Shown in pieces: positions 36,810 to 46,731 of a DNA stretch of 64,000 bases. Source of the stretch: an uncultured Prevotella sp. (GTDB taxonomy: Bacteria > Bacteroidota > Bacteroidia > Bacteroidales > Bacteroidaceae); NCBI GenBank assembly GCA_937895845.1, contig CALBLK010000020.1, positions 1 to 64,000 of the forward strand, in the 5' to 3' direction. How positions within the stretch are numbered: position 1 is the stretch's first letter; each line of letters begins with the position of its first letter. Both the position numbers and the translations under genes were made by a program. The notes below the pieces were generated by a model, which worked only from the letters and a program-made list of their open reading frames with translations, had not been told where the DNA came from and made no database searches.

Positions 36810-38216
36810 ATGAAAACAAGACTGCTACTACCCTTGCTGCTGCTGGCCACAGTGAACGCCGGCGGACAGACACGGCGCACTGTCACCGTGAACATCACGC
36901 CCGACGGGGCCTCAACCATGCAGGTGTTCCTGCCCGAGCGTCCGTCGGGCCGTGCCATCGTAGACTGTCCCGGCGGCGGCTACTCCCACCTGTCCATGCA
37001 AAACGAAGGCACCGACTGGGCCAAATGGTTCAACAGCCGGGGCATCGCCTACGGCGTGCTGACCTACCGCATGCCCAAGGGCGACCGCTCTCTGCCAATG
37101 AGTGACGCCGTGCAGGCCATGACAACCATGCGCGATTCGGCCGCGGCGTGGGGTGTCAACCCACACGACGTGGGCATCATGGGATTCTCGGCCGGAGGCC
37201 ACCTGGCCTCGACCACGGCCACACACGCCCCCGAAGAGGCCCGGCCCGACTTCCAGATTCTGTTCTACCCGGTCATCTCCATGGACGAGCGGCTGACCCA
37301 CAAGGGTTCGGTGACCAACTTCCTCGGCAAGAGCCGGGGCGACAGGAACCTGGTCAAGGCTTTCAGCAACGACCGGCAGGTGCGCGCACACCAAACGCCG
37401 CCGGCCATCCTGCTGATGGCGGCCGACGACACGGCCGTGCCACCGGCCACAAACGCCCTGCCCTACTACCTCGCACTGTGCAAGGCCGGTGTCCCCGCTT
37501 CCATGCACATTTACCCCTCAGGCGGCCACGGCTTCGGGTTCAGAAAGACGTTCCAGTGGCACAAACAGATGCTCGACGAGCTAGACGCATGGCTTAACAG
37601 CCTGTACGTGCCAGACGCCAACGCCGTGAAAGTGGCCTGCATCGGCAACAGCATCACCGACGGCCACGGCATCAAGATGGCCGATGTCAACGGATATCCG
37701 GCCCGCCTTCAGCAGCTGCTGGGACACGGCTACTACGTGCGCAACTTCGGCATGAGCGCCCGCACACTGCTCAACAGCGGCAACCTGCCCTATATGCGCG
37801 AGTCTGTGTGGAAGGAGGCGCAGGCTTTCTGCCCCGATATCGTGGTGATCAAGCTGGGCACCAACGACAGCAAGAACATGAACTGGGACGGCCACTCCAA
37901 GGAGTTTGCCAAGGACTACCAGCGCATGATTGACACCTTGCGCGCCCTTCCCTCTAAGCCGCGCATCCTGCTGTGTACGCCCATCCGCTCTGCCAGTACC
38001 GCCCTGTCGCAGAAATGGCAGATTCGCGACTCGGTCGTAACGTCCGCCATCATCCCCGCCATCCGCAAGGTGGCCAGGAAAAACAAACTCCCACTTGTCG
38101 ACCTCTATCCTGTTGTGAGTACCGACAAGTGGGATATGCAAGCTGACGGCGTCCACCCCACGCCCAAGGGCGCGGCCAAGATAGCTGCGGCTGTGGCGGA
38201 GGCCATCAGAAAGTAG
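36810..38216 (+). CDS. Secreted two-domain esterase: alpha/beta hydrolase plus SGNH hydrolase
   Basis: The 468-residue protein has a signal peptide (1-19) and two catalytic folds. Residues 25-265 are an alpha/beta hydrolase of the acetyl-xylan-esterase/BD-FAE kind: oxyanion CPGGGYSH, nucleophile Ser127 in GFSAGGH, acid in AADDTAVPP, His in SGGHGFG. Residues 270-468 are an SGNH/GDSL hydrolase: Ser281 in IGNSITDGHG, Gly in FGMSART, Asn in KLGTNDSKN, and the Asp-His pair in DGVHPTPKG. Both catalytic sets look complete. The likely job is removal of acetyl or feruloyl groups from plant polysaccharides outside the inner membrane; the substrate is inferred. It converges with the metal-binding gene, 11 bases apart. 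Confidence 0.88.
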   Translation: MKTRLLLPLLLLATVNAGGQTRRTVTVNITPDGASTMQVFLPERPSGRAIVDCPGGGYSHLSMQNEGTDWAKWFNSRGIAYGVLTYRMPKGDRSLPMSDAVQAMTTMRDSAAAWGVNPHDVGIMGFSAGGHLASTTATHAPEEARPDFQILFYPVISMDERLTHKGSVTNFLGKSRGDRNLVKAFSNDRQVRAHQTPPAILLMAADDTAVPPATNALPYYLALCKAGVPASMHIYPSGGHGFGFRKTFQWHKQMLDELDAWLNSLYVPDANAVKVACIGNSITDGHGIKMADVNGYPARLQQLLGHGYYVRNFGMSARTLLNSGNLPYMRESVWKEAQAFCPDIVVIKLGTNDSKNMNWDGHSKEFAKDYQRMIDTLRALPSKPRILLCTPIRSASTALSQKWQIRDSVVTSAIIPAIRKVARKNKLPLVDLYPVVSTDKWDMQADGVHPTPKGAAKIAAAVAEAIRK

Positions 38217-38227
38217 CAAGCGGCAAA

Positions 38228-38530
38228 CTACCTGTTTACCCGCTTGATTTCATAGCCAATCTTTGCAAAGGCTGCCGTATAGTCGCTTACGGCAGCCTTT
38301 CGCTTGTCGTAAACGATGGTCACCTTCTGGCTGGGCACCGAGGTTGTGATGCGCTTGGTGCCCTTCACAAAGCGGATGTTCTGCTTGATTTTGTTCTCAC
38401 ACGCGCTGCAGTGCATCTGCGGAGTGGTGGTCACAACGAGCGTGTCGTTAACGCTCTTCTTGGTCTGTGCGCCGGCGCCAAGCGCGATGAGTGCCATCAA
38501 GGCGGCGCCAATCATCCTTTTCATTGTCAT
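38228..38530 (-). CDS. Secreted heavy-metal-associated-domain protein
   Basis: This 100-residue protein has a signal peptide ending near GAGA and one heavy-metal-associated domain (about 30-98). The metal motif is MHCSACENKI, MxCxxC as in copper chaperones, followed by the KVTIVYDKRK strand and YTAAFAKIGYEI helix. It would bind a soft metal such as copper in the periplasm. Met1 or Met3 may be the start. It converges on the esterase gene and is separated by about 210 bases from the peptidase gene upstream, which includes repeat copy B. Confidence 0.85.
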   Translation of the reverse strand: MTMKRMIGAALMALIALGAGAQTKKSVNDTLVVTTTPQMHCSACENKIKQNIRFVKGTKRITTSVPSQKVTIVYDKRKAAVSDYTAAFAKIGYEIKRVNR

Positions 38531-38591
38531 ATCAGTTTTAGTCCACGGCCATCAGGCCGAAACAAGTAGGTGTTCAAAATCAATTTAATTA

Positions 38592-38690
38592 ACCCAAATC
38601 GGTCATTAGATTTCGTCCCGGGTTGCTGTTTGTTTCGTGCAGCTTGCCACGTAAGTGTTGAAGGCATAGCGGGCTATGGCGAAACGCTTG
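38592..38690 (+). repeat. Dispersed ~90-bp repeat, copy B
   Basis: It aligns to copy A (24398-24491) over its length: ACCCAAATCGGTCATTAGA, CCCGGGTTGC and GAAGGCATAGCGGGCTATG. AAGTGTT and AACGCTT pair outside CATAGC/GCTATG, giving a longer stem than in copy A. It lies between the peptidase and metal-binding genes. Confidence 0.65.
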
Positions 38691-38744
38691 GGAAAGCAAT
38701 ATGCCCCGGGGACATCCGTCTCACCGGGGCAACTGCCATTCTGC

Positions 38745-41303
38745 TTATCTTACAACGTACTTCCTGCCGTTCACGACATACACGCCCACGGGCAAGCGCA
38801 ACTTGCGAAGCCACTGGACGACATCTCCGTTGCCACAAACATCCTTGCGGACAAGGACACCGGCCATGTTGTAAACGCGTACGACCTTTTGTCCGCTGTC
38901 AGCCACGTCGGAAATTCCCGTGGCTGATCTAACAAAAAGTGTGCCATTGACACATTCCAACGCGTAGTTGGGCGCGCTTCCGCCGCTGACCACTATGGGA
39001 TAGTCGCCCTCGGGCGCGTCGGCCCCGGCTTCACAGGTGGCTGTCGGCTTCTCGGCCAGCACGCTTTCGTCCTCGCCATTCTTAAAGCCGCTGTAAGAAA
39101 TGACGAAGTCCGGATTGGCCTCGCCGACACTGCGCGAGCAGTCTTCAGCCTTGGCAGTGAGCGGGGCTGGCCGCACAATGAGGTAGCCGTCTTCAAACTC
39201 GACACACTCGTCGGTCACGCTCCCGCGCTGAATGTGGATGGGATAGCGGCCAACGGGCGACTTCTCGGTTGCCTCGCACAGCAAGTCTGGCACGCCGCTC
39301 ACGGCATCGCCCACTGTGGAATAGCCAAACTCCGGATTGGCGTCACCGTAGAGGCGCGAGACATTGCGCACTTTCAGCCGGCTGCCGAACTCCACGATAT
39401 TGTCAGCCTCTGCCGAAGCGAAGTCAGCCCACTGCTTGGCTGCGGCGTAAACGCCCTTGCAACCCAGCGGCACATAGAGCTTGGTGACAGCCTTGTTGAT
39501 GCCGCTGAAAACGCTGTCGCCTCCAAGCGCGGGCACCTCCTTTGGATACAGCTTTATCCGTGACAGGCCGTAGCAGTCGCCGAAGCATCCCTGACCGATC
39601 AATGTCACAGTTTCCGGGACTGACACCACGGGCAAGACTGAATTTCCGGCGAAGCAATACGGATGCAGCACTGTCACGCCTTCGGGCACGTCTATCTCCC
39701 TGTCGCCATGGGGAAGGGCTGCAACCGCCTCCTTGCCATCGGCTGTAAGTACGAGCGAGTTGCGCACTACATAGTCGCGGCCCTCGGCCCGAGGCACATA
39801 AACGGAATCGAGACGAGAGCAGAAAGCCCAGGCACCGTCGCCCACCGCCACGAGGTCTTCGGGCAGATAGAGCGCCGTGAGCGTGGTCCGCCGGAAGGCA
39901 CTGCCGGGCAGCGAGCTGCCCTTCGCGCCGCCAAGGGTGGCCCCCCTCAGGTCGAGCACCCTCAGGTTGCCGGCCGTGCGGAGGCCGTCAGCGTCGCGTC
40001 CGGCCATCTCGCGCAAGAAGGAGAGGTCGCTCTCGCTGAGCGTGCCGTCCACTTTCAGCGTGTCATAGTCATACTTGCGCTCATCGCCGACAAGCGCGTG
40101 CAGCGTTCCCGGCTGGCTCACACTGAGCGTGTCGGAGCGGCCACCGACCCTGTCCTCAACCTTGATGTCAATGATGGCATCCTGCGACTTCGAAAACGAA
40201 TAGGACGAGGGGTTGAGCAGCGACAGGTCGTAATAGCCGTCCATACTGCCATTCCAGCCCCAGTTAACGTGGACAAGCCCTTCCTTGTCGTAGCCGTCAA
40301 CCACAAAGGCATGGCCTCCGAAAGCGTTGTCGTAGCCACCGTACATGACGGGCATCTTGTTTGTAAGCTGGTCGTAGATGAGGTCCATCCAACCTTGGCG
40401 GTCATAGTCTTCGCGAACGGCATACCTGGCCGCCTCAATGCCGAAATACTTTCCAAGGCCCTTGGCGGCATCCTCGTAATAAGCAAGGCTCACACTCGTG
40501 CCATACTGCATCTTCGAGGCCACTCCGCAGTTGCGCATGAGCAGGGCCACAGCGCTGGCCTCGGCCTCCGAATAAGAGCCGCCCGAATAGGAGTCGAGCA
40601 TGTTGTCCCAGTCAAAGGCGTCTTCGCCGAAATTGACCGTAAACGGTGTCTCGGCATAATAGACCGTGGCCGACCCATTGCCGCGCTCCGGCGCACGGTG
40701 GTAGTAAAGCACCTGGGCCATGGCCGTGGCCACACACCCGGTCAGGCAGTGCCGTCCGCTCGAGGCCGTGGGGCACAGGTCTGAGTAGGGTGCCTCCTGC
40801 CCCCACTTGCTGCGGCACAGGTAGGGCACGCTCTCAGCGTGCTTCAGCCGGTTGGGCCTTGCGCCGGCAAGGCGCTCGCCGCTGGCTGCCGCAGTGGTCA
40901 CGGCTTCGTCTACCGCAGCCAGCCACCAGGCAAAGGCGGAGTTTTCCGCCGGGTCGCGGTAGGCCGAGGTGGAGTAGCCGAGCACAGCCGGAGCGACATC
41001 GTCGGTAGCGACAACGGCGAAGCCATGCCGCCCCATGCCGTAGACGGCATAGCCACTGGAAACGCGCAGCTCCTTCACACCGCCTGCCTCGCGGGCACCG
41101 GCACCCATTCCGGCCCGCCGGAACAGCCCGGACGCGGCGGCCTTCATCGCGGCCTTGGTGCGCGGCTTGGCGCAAGCCCCATCCGGGACTTGCGCCAGAG
41201 CCAGCACTGCAAGCGCCGCCAAGAAGACCTTACGGCAACCCGGAAGGCTGCATGGGCGGCATGCACAGCCAGCCAAACGTTCCATAAAGTTTCTCAACTG
41301 CAT
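38745..41303 (-). CDS. Secreted C10 (streptopain-like) cysteine peptidase with sorting domain
   Basis: The 852-residue protein has a signal peptide (about 1-45; Met7 may be the start) and an inhibitory Spi-like propeptide. The C10 peptidase domain (about 145-385) has catalytic Cys190 in LTGCVATAMAQVLYYH and His331 in FGGHAFVVDGYD, with WGWNGSMDGYYDLSLL following. BspA-type LRR segments (about 430-610; LYLPEDLVAVGDGAWAFCSRL) come next, then two MBG-type beta domains (YGDANPEFGYS and VGEANPDFVISYSGF). The last 60 residues (VRVYNMAGVLVRKDV, GVYVVNGRKYVV) are a type A sorting domain for type IX secretion. It is second in an operon, 18 bases after the fibronectin-type gene, and is probably a surface protease. 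Confidence 0.88.
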   Translation of the reverse strand: MQLRNFMERLAGCACRPCSLPGCRKVFLAALAVLALAQVPDGACAKPRTKAAMKAAASGLFRRAGMGAGAREAGGVKELRVSSGYAVYGMGRHGFAVVATDDVAPAVLGYSTSAYRDPAENSAFAWWLAAVDEAVTTAAASGERLAGARPNRLKHAESVPYLCRSKWGQEAPYSDLCPTASSGRHCLTGCVATAMAQVLYYHRAPERGNGSATVYYAETPFTVNFGEDAFDWDNMLDSYSGGSYSEAEASAVALLMRNCGVASKMQYGTSVSLAYYEDAAKGLGKYFGIEAARYAVREDYDRQGWMDLIYDQLTNKMPVMYGGYDNAFGGHAFVVDGYDKEGLVHVNWGWNGSMDGYYDLSLLNPSSYSFSKSQDAIIDIKVEDRVGGRSDTLSVSQPGTLHALVGDERKYDYDTLKVDGTLSESDLSFLREMAGRDADGLRTAGNLRVLDLRGATLGGAKGSSLPGSAFRRTTLTALYLPEDLVAVGDGAWAFCSRLDSVYVPRAEGRDYVVRNSLVLTADGKEAVAALPHGDREIDVPEGVTVLHPYCFAGNSVLPVVSVPETVTLIGQGCFGDCYGLSRIKLYPKEVPALGGDSVFSGINKAVTKLYVPLGCKGVYAAAKQWADFASAEADNIVEFGSRLKVRNVSRLYGDANPEFGYSTVGDAVSGVPDLLCEATEKSPVGRYPIHIQRGSVTDECVEFEDGYLIVRPAPLTAKAEDCSRSVGEANPDFVISYSGFKNGEDESVLAEKPTATCEAGADAPEGDYPIVVSGGSAPNYALECVNGTLFVRSATGISDVADSGQKVVRVYNMAGVLVRKDVCGNGDVVQWLRKLRLPVGVYVVNGRKYVVR

Positions 41304-41321
41304 AACTGTTCCATTTTTAAG

Positions 41322-44300
41322 TCACTTGACAATGAGCTTGCTGCCGTTGACGATGTAAACGCCTTTGCGCAGCTTCTTCAGCGACTTCAAGCCCTTGCCG
41401 ACAAGACGGCCGTCCGTGGTATAAACATCGAACCTGCCGCTTGCCTCGGCGCCAACGCTCTCGATGCCGGTCACTATCACGGGCTTTGCAGAAACGGCTG
41501 CCGACTCGCCATCGGCATACACAGCCGAAACGGCATAGACATGCTCGCCCTCTGGCGCTCTAGCGTCAGAGAATGCCGTTGTGCCGAATGGGATGTAGGC
41601 CACTTTCTCGCGGTCGCGGTAGACATTGTATCCCACCGGGGCGTCGGTCACGGCACGGTACGTGAAATCGTCGAGCGAGAAGAAGAACGTGTTTTTGGCC
41701 ACCGTGTTATGATGCACAGCAAACCGCAGCGCCCCTTCCGGCAGCTCGGCCTCTATCTTGTTCCACGCTCCGTCAGACACCGTGTGTGTCTGGCCCACTT
41801 TCACGAAGTCGGCAATTTTGGTCGAGCCGGTCGAGTAAAGCACGTCAAAGGTCTCGGGGAAGTCCGACGATTCGGTCGGATAGTTGCGCGCATAGAACCT
41901 CAGGGTCTGGCTCTCTCCCGACAGCGCAGGGCTTATCAGCCAGTTGTCGGCATTGTAGGTCTGCTGCTGGTCAAAGTCACCGCCATACACGTTGGCCAGA
42001 TACTGCTCGCCGGTGTGGGGCTTGTAGCCAGGGTATTGCGTGGTAAGTCCGTTCAGGGTCTTCTCCGGGTTGAACACGGTGAAGGCATAAGGCTCATGGT
42101 AGTGCAGGGCGGTCTTGCCGTTGTCAAATGTCAGCACGGCTCCGGCTTCGCCCTTGTCCATGTCCACTGTCAGCCAGTTTCCGATGTTGGTGGTGTCGCC
42201 GCGGTTGTAATCTTCAAAGCTGTCGGTGAAGTTGCGTGAGAATACCAGCGGCGCATTCCATCTCACTTCGACTGCTTGCTCTGAGCCGGAAGCCTCCACG
42301 TTGGCCGGCGCTGAAAACTCTTTCGAGAGCAGGTCCATGCTGGCCGAAGCGGTGTTGTTGGTCTCATCGAGGTCGAGTGCATAGTCGACCGCAGCCTTGA
42401 GCTCGGCCTTTGAGAAGTTGTCGAACACAGAAGTGGCATAGTCAAACTGGTAGGTGGCACTGCCACCGGCCGGCAGCGCGCCCTTGGCAGACGCCGAGCC
42501 TATCTCCTTGCCGTTGGCAGAAAGGGTCACCGTATAGCCGGACGCGGCATTGAGACCGATGTTGCTGACCACCACACTGACCTTGGCCGACTTGCCCTTT
42601 TCAACCGATTCGGGAGCCTGTATTGCCGCAGCCAGGTCGTCTTCGAGCACGTCGCGCACCGTCACATTGTCCAGGTAGAGCGGGTCGCCCGAACGTTTTG
42701 CAGCCACGCGGAGCTTCAGCACGACAAACCTCTCGGCCTTGTAGGGCCTCATGTCTACGACAGCCTTCTGCCAGGAAGCCTCGCCCTGCGCCGCCGAGAA
42801 GTCGGCCACAAGGATGCTGTCGGTCTCTCCGCTTGCCTTGTACACGTCGGCATACAGCTTCAGCCGGTTGCCGGGCTTTGCAAAGTGGTAGAAGCTCAGC
42901 TCGGGGTTGACTGCCCCTTGCAGGCTTATCTTGCCGGTGTTCACAGACGCCTCGTCACCGATGAGGTAGGAACGGAACACGAAGCAGCCGCCATCGTTGT
43001 CGGACGACTTGTCTGTGTACAGCTCAAACGCGCCTGTCCCTGTTTGCTCCAGCCACCAGAGGTCATACGCCAGCTTGCCTTTTGCAAAGCTGTCGTGGAA
43101 CGGGAGGGCGTAGGGCTTGCCGGCAACGAGACCCGTTGAATAAGACTCATAGCTCGTTCCGGCTGCATTCTTGGCAGCCACGGCGTACTGGAGCAGCTTT
43201 TGCGCGCCGGTACTCGTGTTGATGTCGAAGTCGTAGGACAGGCCCTGCACGCTGTCACGCAGCTCAAGCGTGCCGGAAAGCGCGCTGTCATAGATGTAAT
43301 ACCACACATCCTGCGGTCTCACAATGCCGCCGTTAAGTCCCTTTGCGCTCACCGCGTCCCAGGTCATCTTCACTGAAGACACGTTGTCATGGAGCAGCAC
43401 GTTCTTCGGCCTGCGGGGCACGTCAACGCCTACGTAGGCCTCGACGGCCACGGAGTCGCCAGGGCCTGCCTCTGAGAAAGCCCTCACCACATAGGTGTTG
43501 GCGCCGTTCTTCTCTACGGTGTCGTCAAACTCCAGGGAGGCACCGGGCTTCACGTTGTCGCTGAACACCTTCACTTCCTTGCCTTCGCGCTTTACGGTGA
43601 CCTTTGCCAGGGAGCCAAGCGCGCCGCCTACCTCGTTGACGGCCGGCGCCTTGAAGCTGACTTTCGCCTTGAGAAGTCCTGTGGGGTCGGGTTCCACCTT
43701 GAGGTCGGTCACCGCGCCGGGAATGTCCTGCGACGTGCCGCCGTCAACCGTAATGTCTTTCAGATACAGGTAGTAGCCGTCTTCGGCTGTGCTCAACGCG
43801 TGGAAGCCGAGGTAGTAGTCGCCGGTCTCGTTGGCAACCAGCTCGCCCTCAAGGGTCTCGTATTGATTGCGCGAAGTGGAGAAGTCCTTGGCCTCGACAA
43901 CGCTCATCGTCATGTCTGCGGCAGTGTTGCCACGGCCGGCCTTCACCTCGATGCGCTCGGTATAGCGCGTTCCGTAAGCGCCCACCTTGACACTTATCTT
44001 GTAGAAGCGTCCCTTCTCAAGCCTTATGGCTGGCGTGACCAGCCAGTCGTCGGCATCCTTGCTGCCGTAGGAATACCTTGCCATGGACGACCAGTAGGCC
44101 CACTTCTTTCCGTCGCCATTGGCGTCGATGACGGTGAAGCGCTTGAACTCGTCGTTCGTGTTGAGCTTTGCCTCGTAGGGCGTGGTGTAAACGTTGCCGA
44201 AGACCACCTTGGCTGTCCTGGCCTCCTCGCCGGCTTTCTCGCCGTTGTAAGCCGTCACGGTATAATAATATGTGGTGGCAAACTCGTTCGTCAGTGTTTC

Positions 44301-45827
44301 TGAGAACGATGTCTCGGCGATGTGCGAAGCGACCTTGACCGAATCGGGATAGCGCACAACGTCATAGACGAGGTCGCCAAGATAGCCGCCGTTCTGCCCC
44401 GAGGTGGGCGCAGCCCAGGTGACACTGGCCAGGCCTGTCGCATTGTCAATGTTGAACTTGAGCTTCGTAACCTTTTTCGGGCTGTCGTAGCCCACGAAGG
44501 TTTCGAGGCGCAACTTTTCGCTCGTCCCCTCCGAATTGGCTGTCGTGATGGTGAACAGCACCTTGCCGTCGCAGGGCGAGGTGACGGCTGCTTCTACCCG
44601 CGCGCCGGGGGCGGCCTTGCCGGTGGCCAGTGTGTCGCGGCCGACTGTCACGCAATAGTCCAGCTCGCCGTCAAGGGCGCCGCCCGCATTGCTCTTTTCG
44701 GGGGCAGTGAAAGAAATCGTGCCTGAAAGCGACCCGTTGGGGAAGCTGGCCACAGCGTCCGTGACAGCGGCAGGGGCGGCCGGCGCGCTCGCTGCATCGG
44801 GGATATACAGGTCGTAGAACTGCTCGCCATGCTCAAAGTCGGCCACCATTGACGCCGCGCCCGTTTGCAGGTCTACGGTGTAAAGGGCGGAAGACTTGTC
44901 GGCCCGGACAGCAGCCCAGTAGAACACGCCGCTCTCCTGGTCTATCTCTCCCGACTGCAGGTAATACTGTCCGGCCTCGTCGTAGGCCACATTCACGCCT
45001 GTCGCGCCCACGAGGGTCTCCTCGCCGGTGGCCGTGTCTATCCGGTAAAGGTTGCCGTCGGTGGCCACGCCATACAGCTTCTGCTCCTTAGTGATTCCAA
45101 GTGCTACGTATGTCTTGGCAAGCGCTGAAATGGTGGTGCGCTTAGGGGCAAAGCCCGTATAGTCAATGACACCGAGTTCTTTCACCGCGGCGTCACCGGC
45201 GTTGTAGAACTGCCCGTACACCTTGCCCGTGGCCTGGTCGGTTGCCGTTTCAAGGGCCACCACACCGTCATCGTAAACCGTTTGCGACTTGAGCTTTTTC
45301 CAGGTCTTCACGTCATACTGGTAAAAATAAACGGAAAGGCCGTAATCGGTCTTTTTGTAGTTCACCAAGTTCAGCTTTCCGGCAAACAGCGAGCCTTTGC
45401 CGTTTGCCTGCATCCCCGACTGGGTGTATCTGGCCGTCTGGGCAGCGGGCGAAGTGGTGTCGAAACCGTAGATGCCTTGCTCCGCCGTCTCGCCGTTCCA
45501 GTCGGAGCGGTAGACGAGGTTGCCCCACAGCTCGCGGCCGGAGGCCGTCACAAGCCGGCGCTCATTGCCGTCGCGCAACGGCGCCAGCGCCCTGGCCTGC
45601 CTGGGCAACGCACTGTTGGCGCGCAGCTGTTGCAGCCCGCCGGGCACATTCTTCTTTGCCAACGCCCTGTCTAACACAAACAGGTTTGACATCTTCGACG
45701 GCTCGCGCGACGCCCCACCCCATTGCTCCGCAGAGCTTTTGGTGGTGCCGGGCGAAGCCTGTGCAAGCGATTCCGCAGGCACGCAAGCCGCCAGCGCCAG
45801 CGTAAAAAACAGTAGTTTTTTCTTCAT
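41322..45827 (-). CDS. Large secreted fibronectin type III / adhesin-type protein with sorting domain
   Basis: This 1501-residue protein has a signal peptide (MKKKLLFFTLALAACVPAESLA), then an N-terminal propeller-like region (about 100-350). Several fibronectin type III domains follow (for example VTKLKFNIDNATGLASVTWA near 455, VTDLKVEPDPTGLLKAKVSF near 705, NVLLHDNVSSVKMTWDAV). These alternate with jelly-roll modules of the cleaved-adhesin/choice-of-anchor J kind (WLVTPAIRLEKGRFYKISV, SYLIGDEASVNTGKISL, NWLISPALSGESQTLRFYA). A CARDB-like domain is near 1105-1190. The end, GRFDVYTTDGRLVGKGL to KGVYIVNGSKLIVK, is a type IX sorting domain. Probably a surface adhesin or peptidase accessory. Confidence 0.85.
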   Translation of the reverse strand: MKKKLLFFTLALAACVPAESLAQASPGTTKSSAEQWGGASREPSKMSNLFVLDRALAKKNVPGGLQQLRANSALPRQARALAPLRDGNERRLVTASGRELWGNLVYRSDWNGETAEQGIYGFDTTSPAAQTARYTQSGMQANGKGSLFAGKLNLVNYKKTDYGLSVYFYQYDVKTWKKLKSQTVYDDGVVALETATDQATGKVYGQFYNAGDAAVKELGVIDYTGFAPKRTTISALAKTYVALGITKEQKLYGVATDGNLYRIDTATGEETLVGATGVNVAYDEAGQYYLQSGEIDQESGVFYWAAVRADKSSALYTVDLQTGAASMVADFEHGEQFYDLYIPDAASAPAAPAAVTDAVASFPNGSLSGTISFTAPEKSNAGGALDGELDYCVTVGRDTLATGKAAPGARVEAAVTSPCDGKVLFTITTANSEGTSEKLRLETFVGYDSPKKVTKLKFNIDNATGLASVTWAAPTSGQNGGYLGDLVYDVVRYPDSVKVASHIAETSFSETLTNEFATTYYYTVTAYNGEKAGEEARTAKVVFGNVYTTPYEAKLNTNDEFKRFTVIDANGDGKKWAYWSSMARYSYGSKDADDWLVTPAIRLEKGRFYKISVKVGAYGTRYTERIEVKAGRGNTAADMTMSVVEAKDFSTSRNQYETLEGELVANETGDYYLGFHALSTAEDGYYLYLKDITVDGGTSQDIPGAVTDLKVEPDPTGLLKAKVSFKAPAVNEVGGALGSLAKVTVKREGKEVKVFSDNVKPGASLEFDDTVEKNGANTYVVRAFSEAGPGDSVAVEAYVGVDVPRRPKNVLLHDNVSSVKMTWDAVSAKGLNGGIVRPQDVWYYIYDSALSGTLELRDSVQGLSYDFDINTSTGAQKLLQYAVAAKNAAGTSYESYSTGLVAGKPYALPFHDSFAKGKLAYDLWWLEQTGTGAFELYTDKSSDNDGGCFVFRSYLIGDEASVNTGKISLQGAVNPELSFYHFAKPGNRLKLYADVYKASGETDSILVADFSAAQGEASWQKAVVDMRPYKAERFVVLKLRVAAKRSGDPLYLDNVTVRDVLEDDLAAAIQAPESVEKGKSAKVSVVVSNIGLNAASGYTVTLSANGKEIGSASAKGALPAGGSATYQFDYATSVFDNFSKAELKAAVDYALDLDETNNTASASMDLLSKEFSAPANVEASGSEQAVEVRWNAPLVFSRNFTDSFEDYNRGDTTNIGNWLTVDMDKGEAGAVLTFDNGKTALHYHEPYAFTVFNPEKTLNGLTTQYPGYKPHTGEQYLANVYGGDFDQQQTYNADNWLISPALSGESQTLRFYARNYPTESSDFPETFDVLYSTGSTKIADFVKVGQTHTVSDGAWNKIEAELPEGALRFAVHHNTVAKNTFFFSLDDFTYRAVTDAPVGYNVYRDREKVAYIPFGTTAFSDARAPEGEHVYAVSAVYADGESAAVSAKPVIVTGIESVGAEASGRFDVYTTDGRLVGKGLKSLKKLRKGVYIVNGSKLIVK

Positions 45828-46227
45828 TTGAACAAACGTTTAATTGAATTGGTTTTGTTATTTTTTGATTTATTGTTTCTTTTGATTTGTCAGCAATCAG
45901 CAAGCAGGCGGCAACAACAGGCAAGCTGTACCAGCCCCCGCTTCAATCACCGGCATCATACAAAGGTAAACATATAATTTGACCTTTCTGCCCTTTTCAG
46001 CTTTTTTTCACCTGTTGCACGCGAATTTTAACGGTCGTACAATCGCGCTGAAACACATTTGCAGCCGTTTTGTAATTTCTTTGCATGGCATTACACCCAA
46101 AAGAGGGCCTTGTCTGCGACTGGCCAGGGGCATTTTACCGCACCCTGCTGGCGGGAAGAACCGGGCAAACGCACTTTGTCCGGCCTGGGCTTGGGAAATC
46201 TTACCTGTTGTGCAACGGCAAGCGCAC
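45828..46227. other. Intergenic region upstream of the fibronectin-type gene
   Basis: On the minus strand TACCTTTG (45961-45968) is an exact -7 box, about 135 bases before the start of the 1501-residue protein; no TTTG is found at the -33 distance. The remainder, about 46000-46200, shows small frames on both strands with no family likeness and no terminator that I can pick out. Confidence 0.4.
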
Positions 46228-46707
46228 TCAGTCAGTTCCGCCAGCAGGTTCTTCAACGATCTCCTTGAAAAGCGTCCACGGCTCACCGGCACTGACATAA
46301 TTGGCCTTTGCCCCCTGTGGGACATAAAGGGTGCAGGCGTGCTCCTGCCACAAGTAAGACCTTTGCATCTTTGGCGGTGTCACCGACTTGAAATGCAGCT
46401 GGCTGAGGTGGCAGCCTTCGAACGTGCGCGAATAGATCTCCCTTACGCTCGCCCGAACCGTCAGACTGGTTAGCAGCGGGCATTCCAAAATGGCGTCTAT
46501 CTTTCGGAGCCCTTCATGCAGAATGAGCTTTTCGAGCAAGGGCAAACTGTTGTCCCCAACATAGAACGTCAGCTCGCTGAAGTACAGTTCCAGGGTCTTT
46601 ATGCCGCTGCACGAAGCCAAAAAAACCAGCGCCAAAAGCAACGCCAGCAAGCAGAAGCACGCTGGCCGGACTGACTTGAAAGGTGCCGCTGAATGTTTGT
46701 TCTCCAT
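46228..46707 (-). CDS. Small lipoprotein with BspA-type leucine-rich repeats
   Basis: This 159-residue protein has a membrane signal ending in lipobox FLASC (about residues 29-33), then two or three short BspA/LRR_5-like repeats (LPLLEKLILHEGLRKIDAIL, LTSLTVRASVREIYSRTFEGC, LSQLHFKSVTPP) and a final CTLYVPQGAKANYVSAGEPW motif, typical of the last repeat in such proteins. It is likely surface-exposed or periplasmic. It starts 24 bases after the TonB-dependent receptor stop and is probably co-transcribed with it. Function unknown. Confidence 0.75.
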   Translation of the reverse strand: MENKHSAAPFKSVRPACFCLLALLLALVFLASCSGIKTLELYFSELTFYVGDNSLPLLEKLILHEGLRKIDAILECPLLTSLTVRASVREIYSRTFEGCHLSQLHFKSVTPPKMQRSYLWQEHACTLYVPQGAKANYVSAGEPWTLFKEIVEEPAGGTD

Positions 46708-46731
46708 GTTGTGTGTGATTTAGACAGATGC

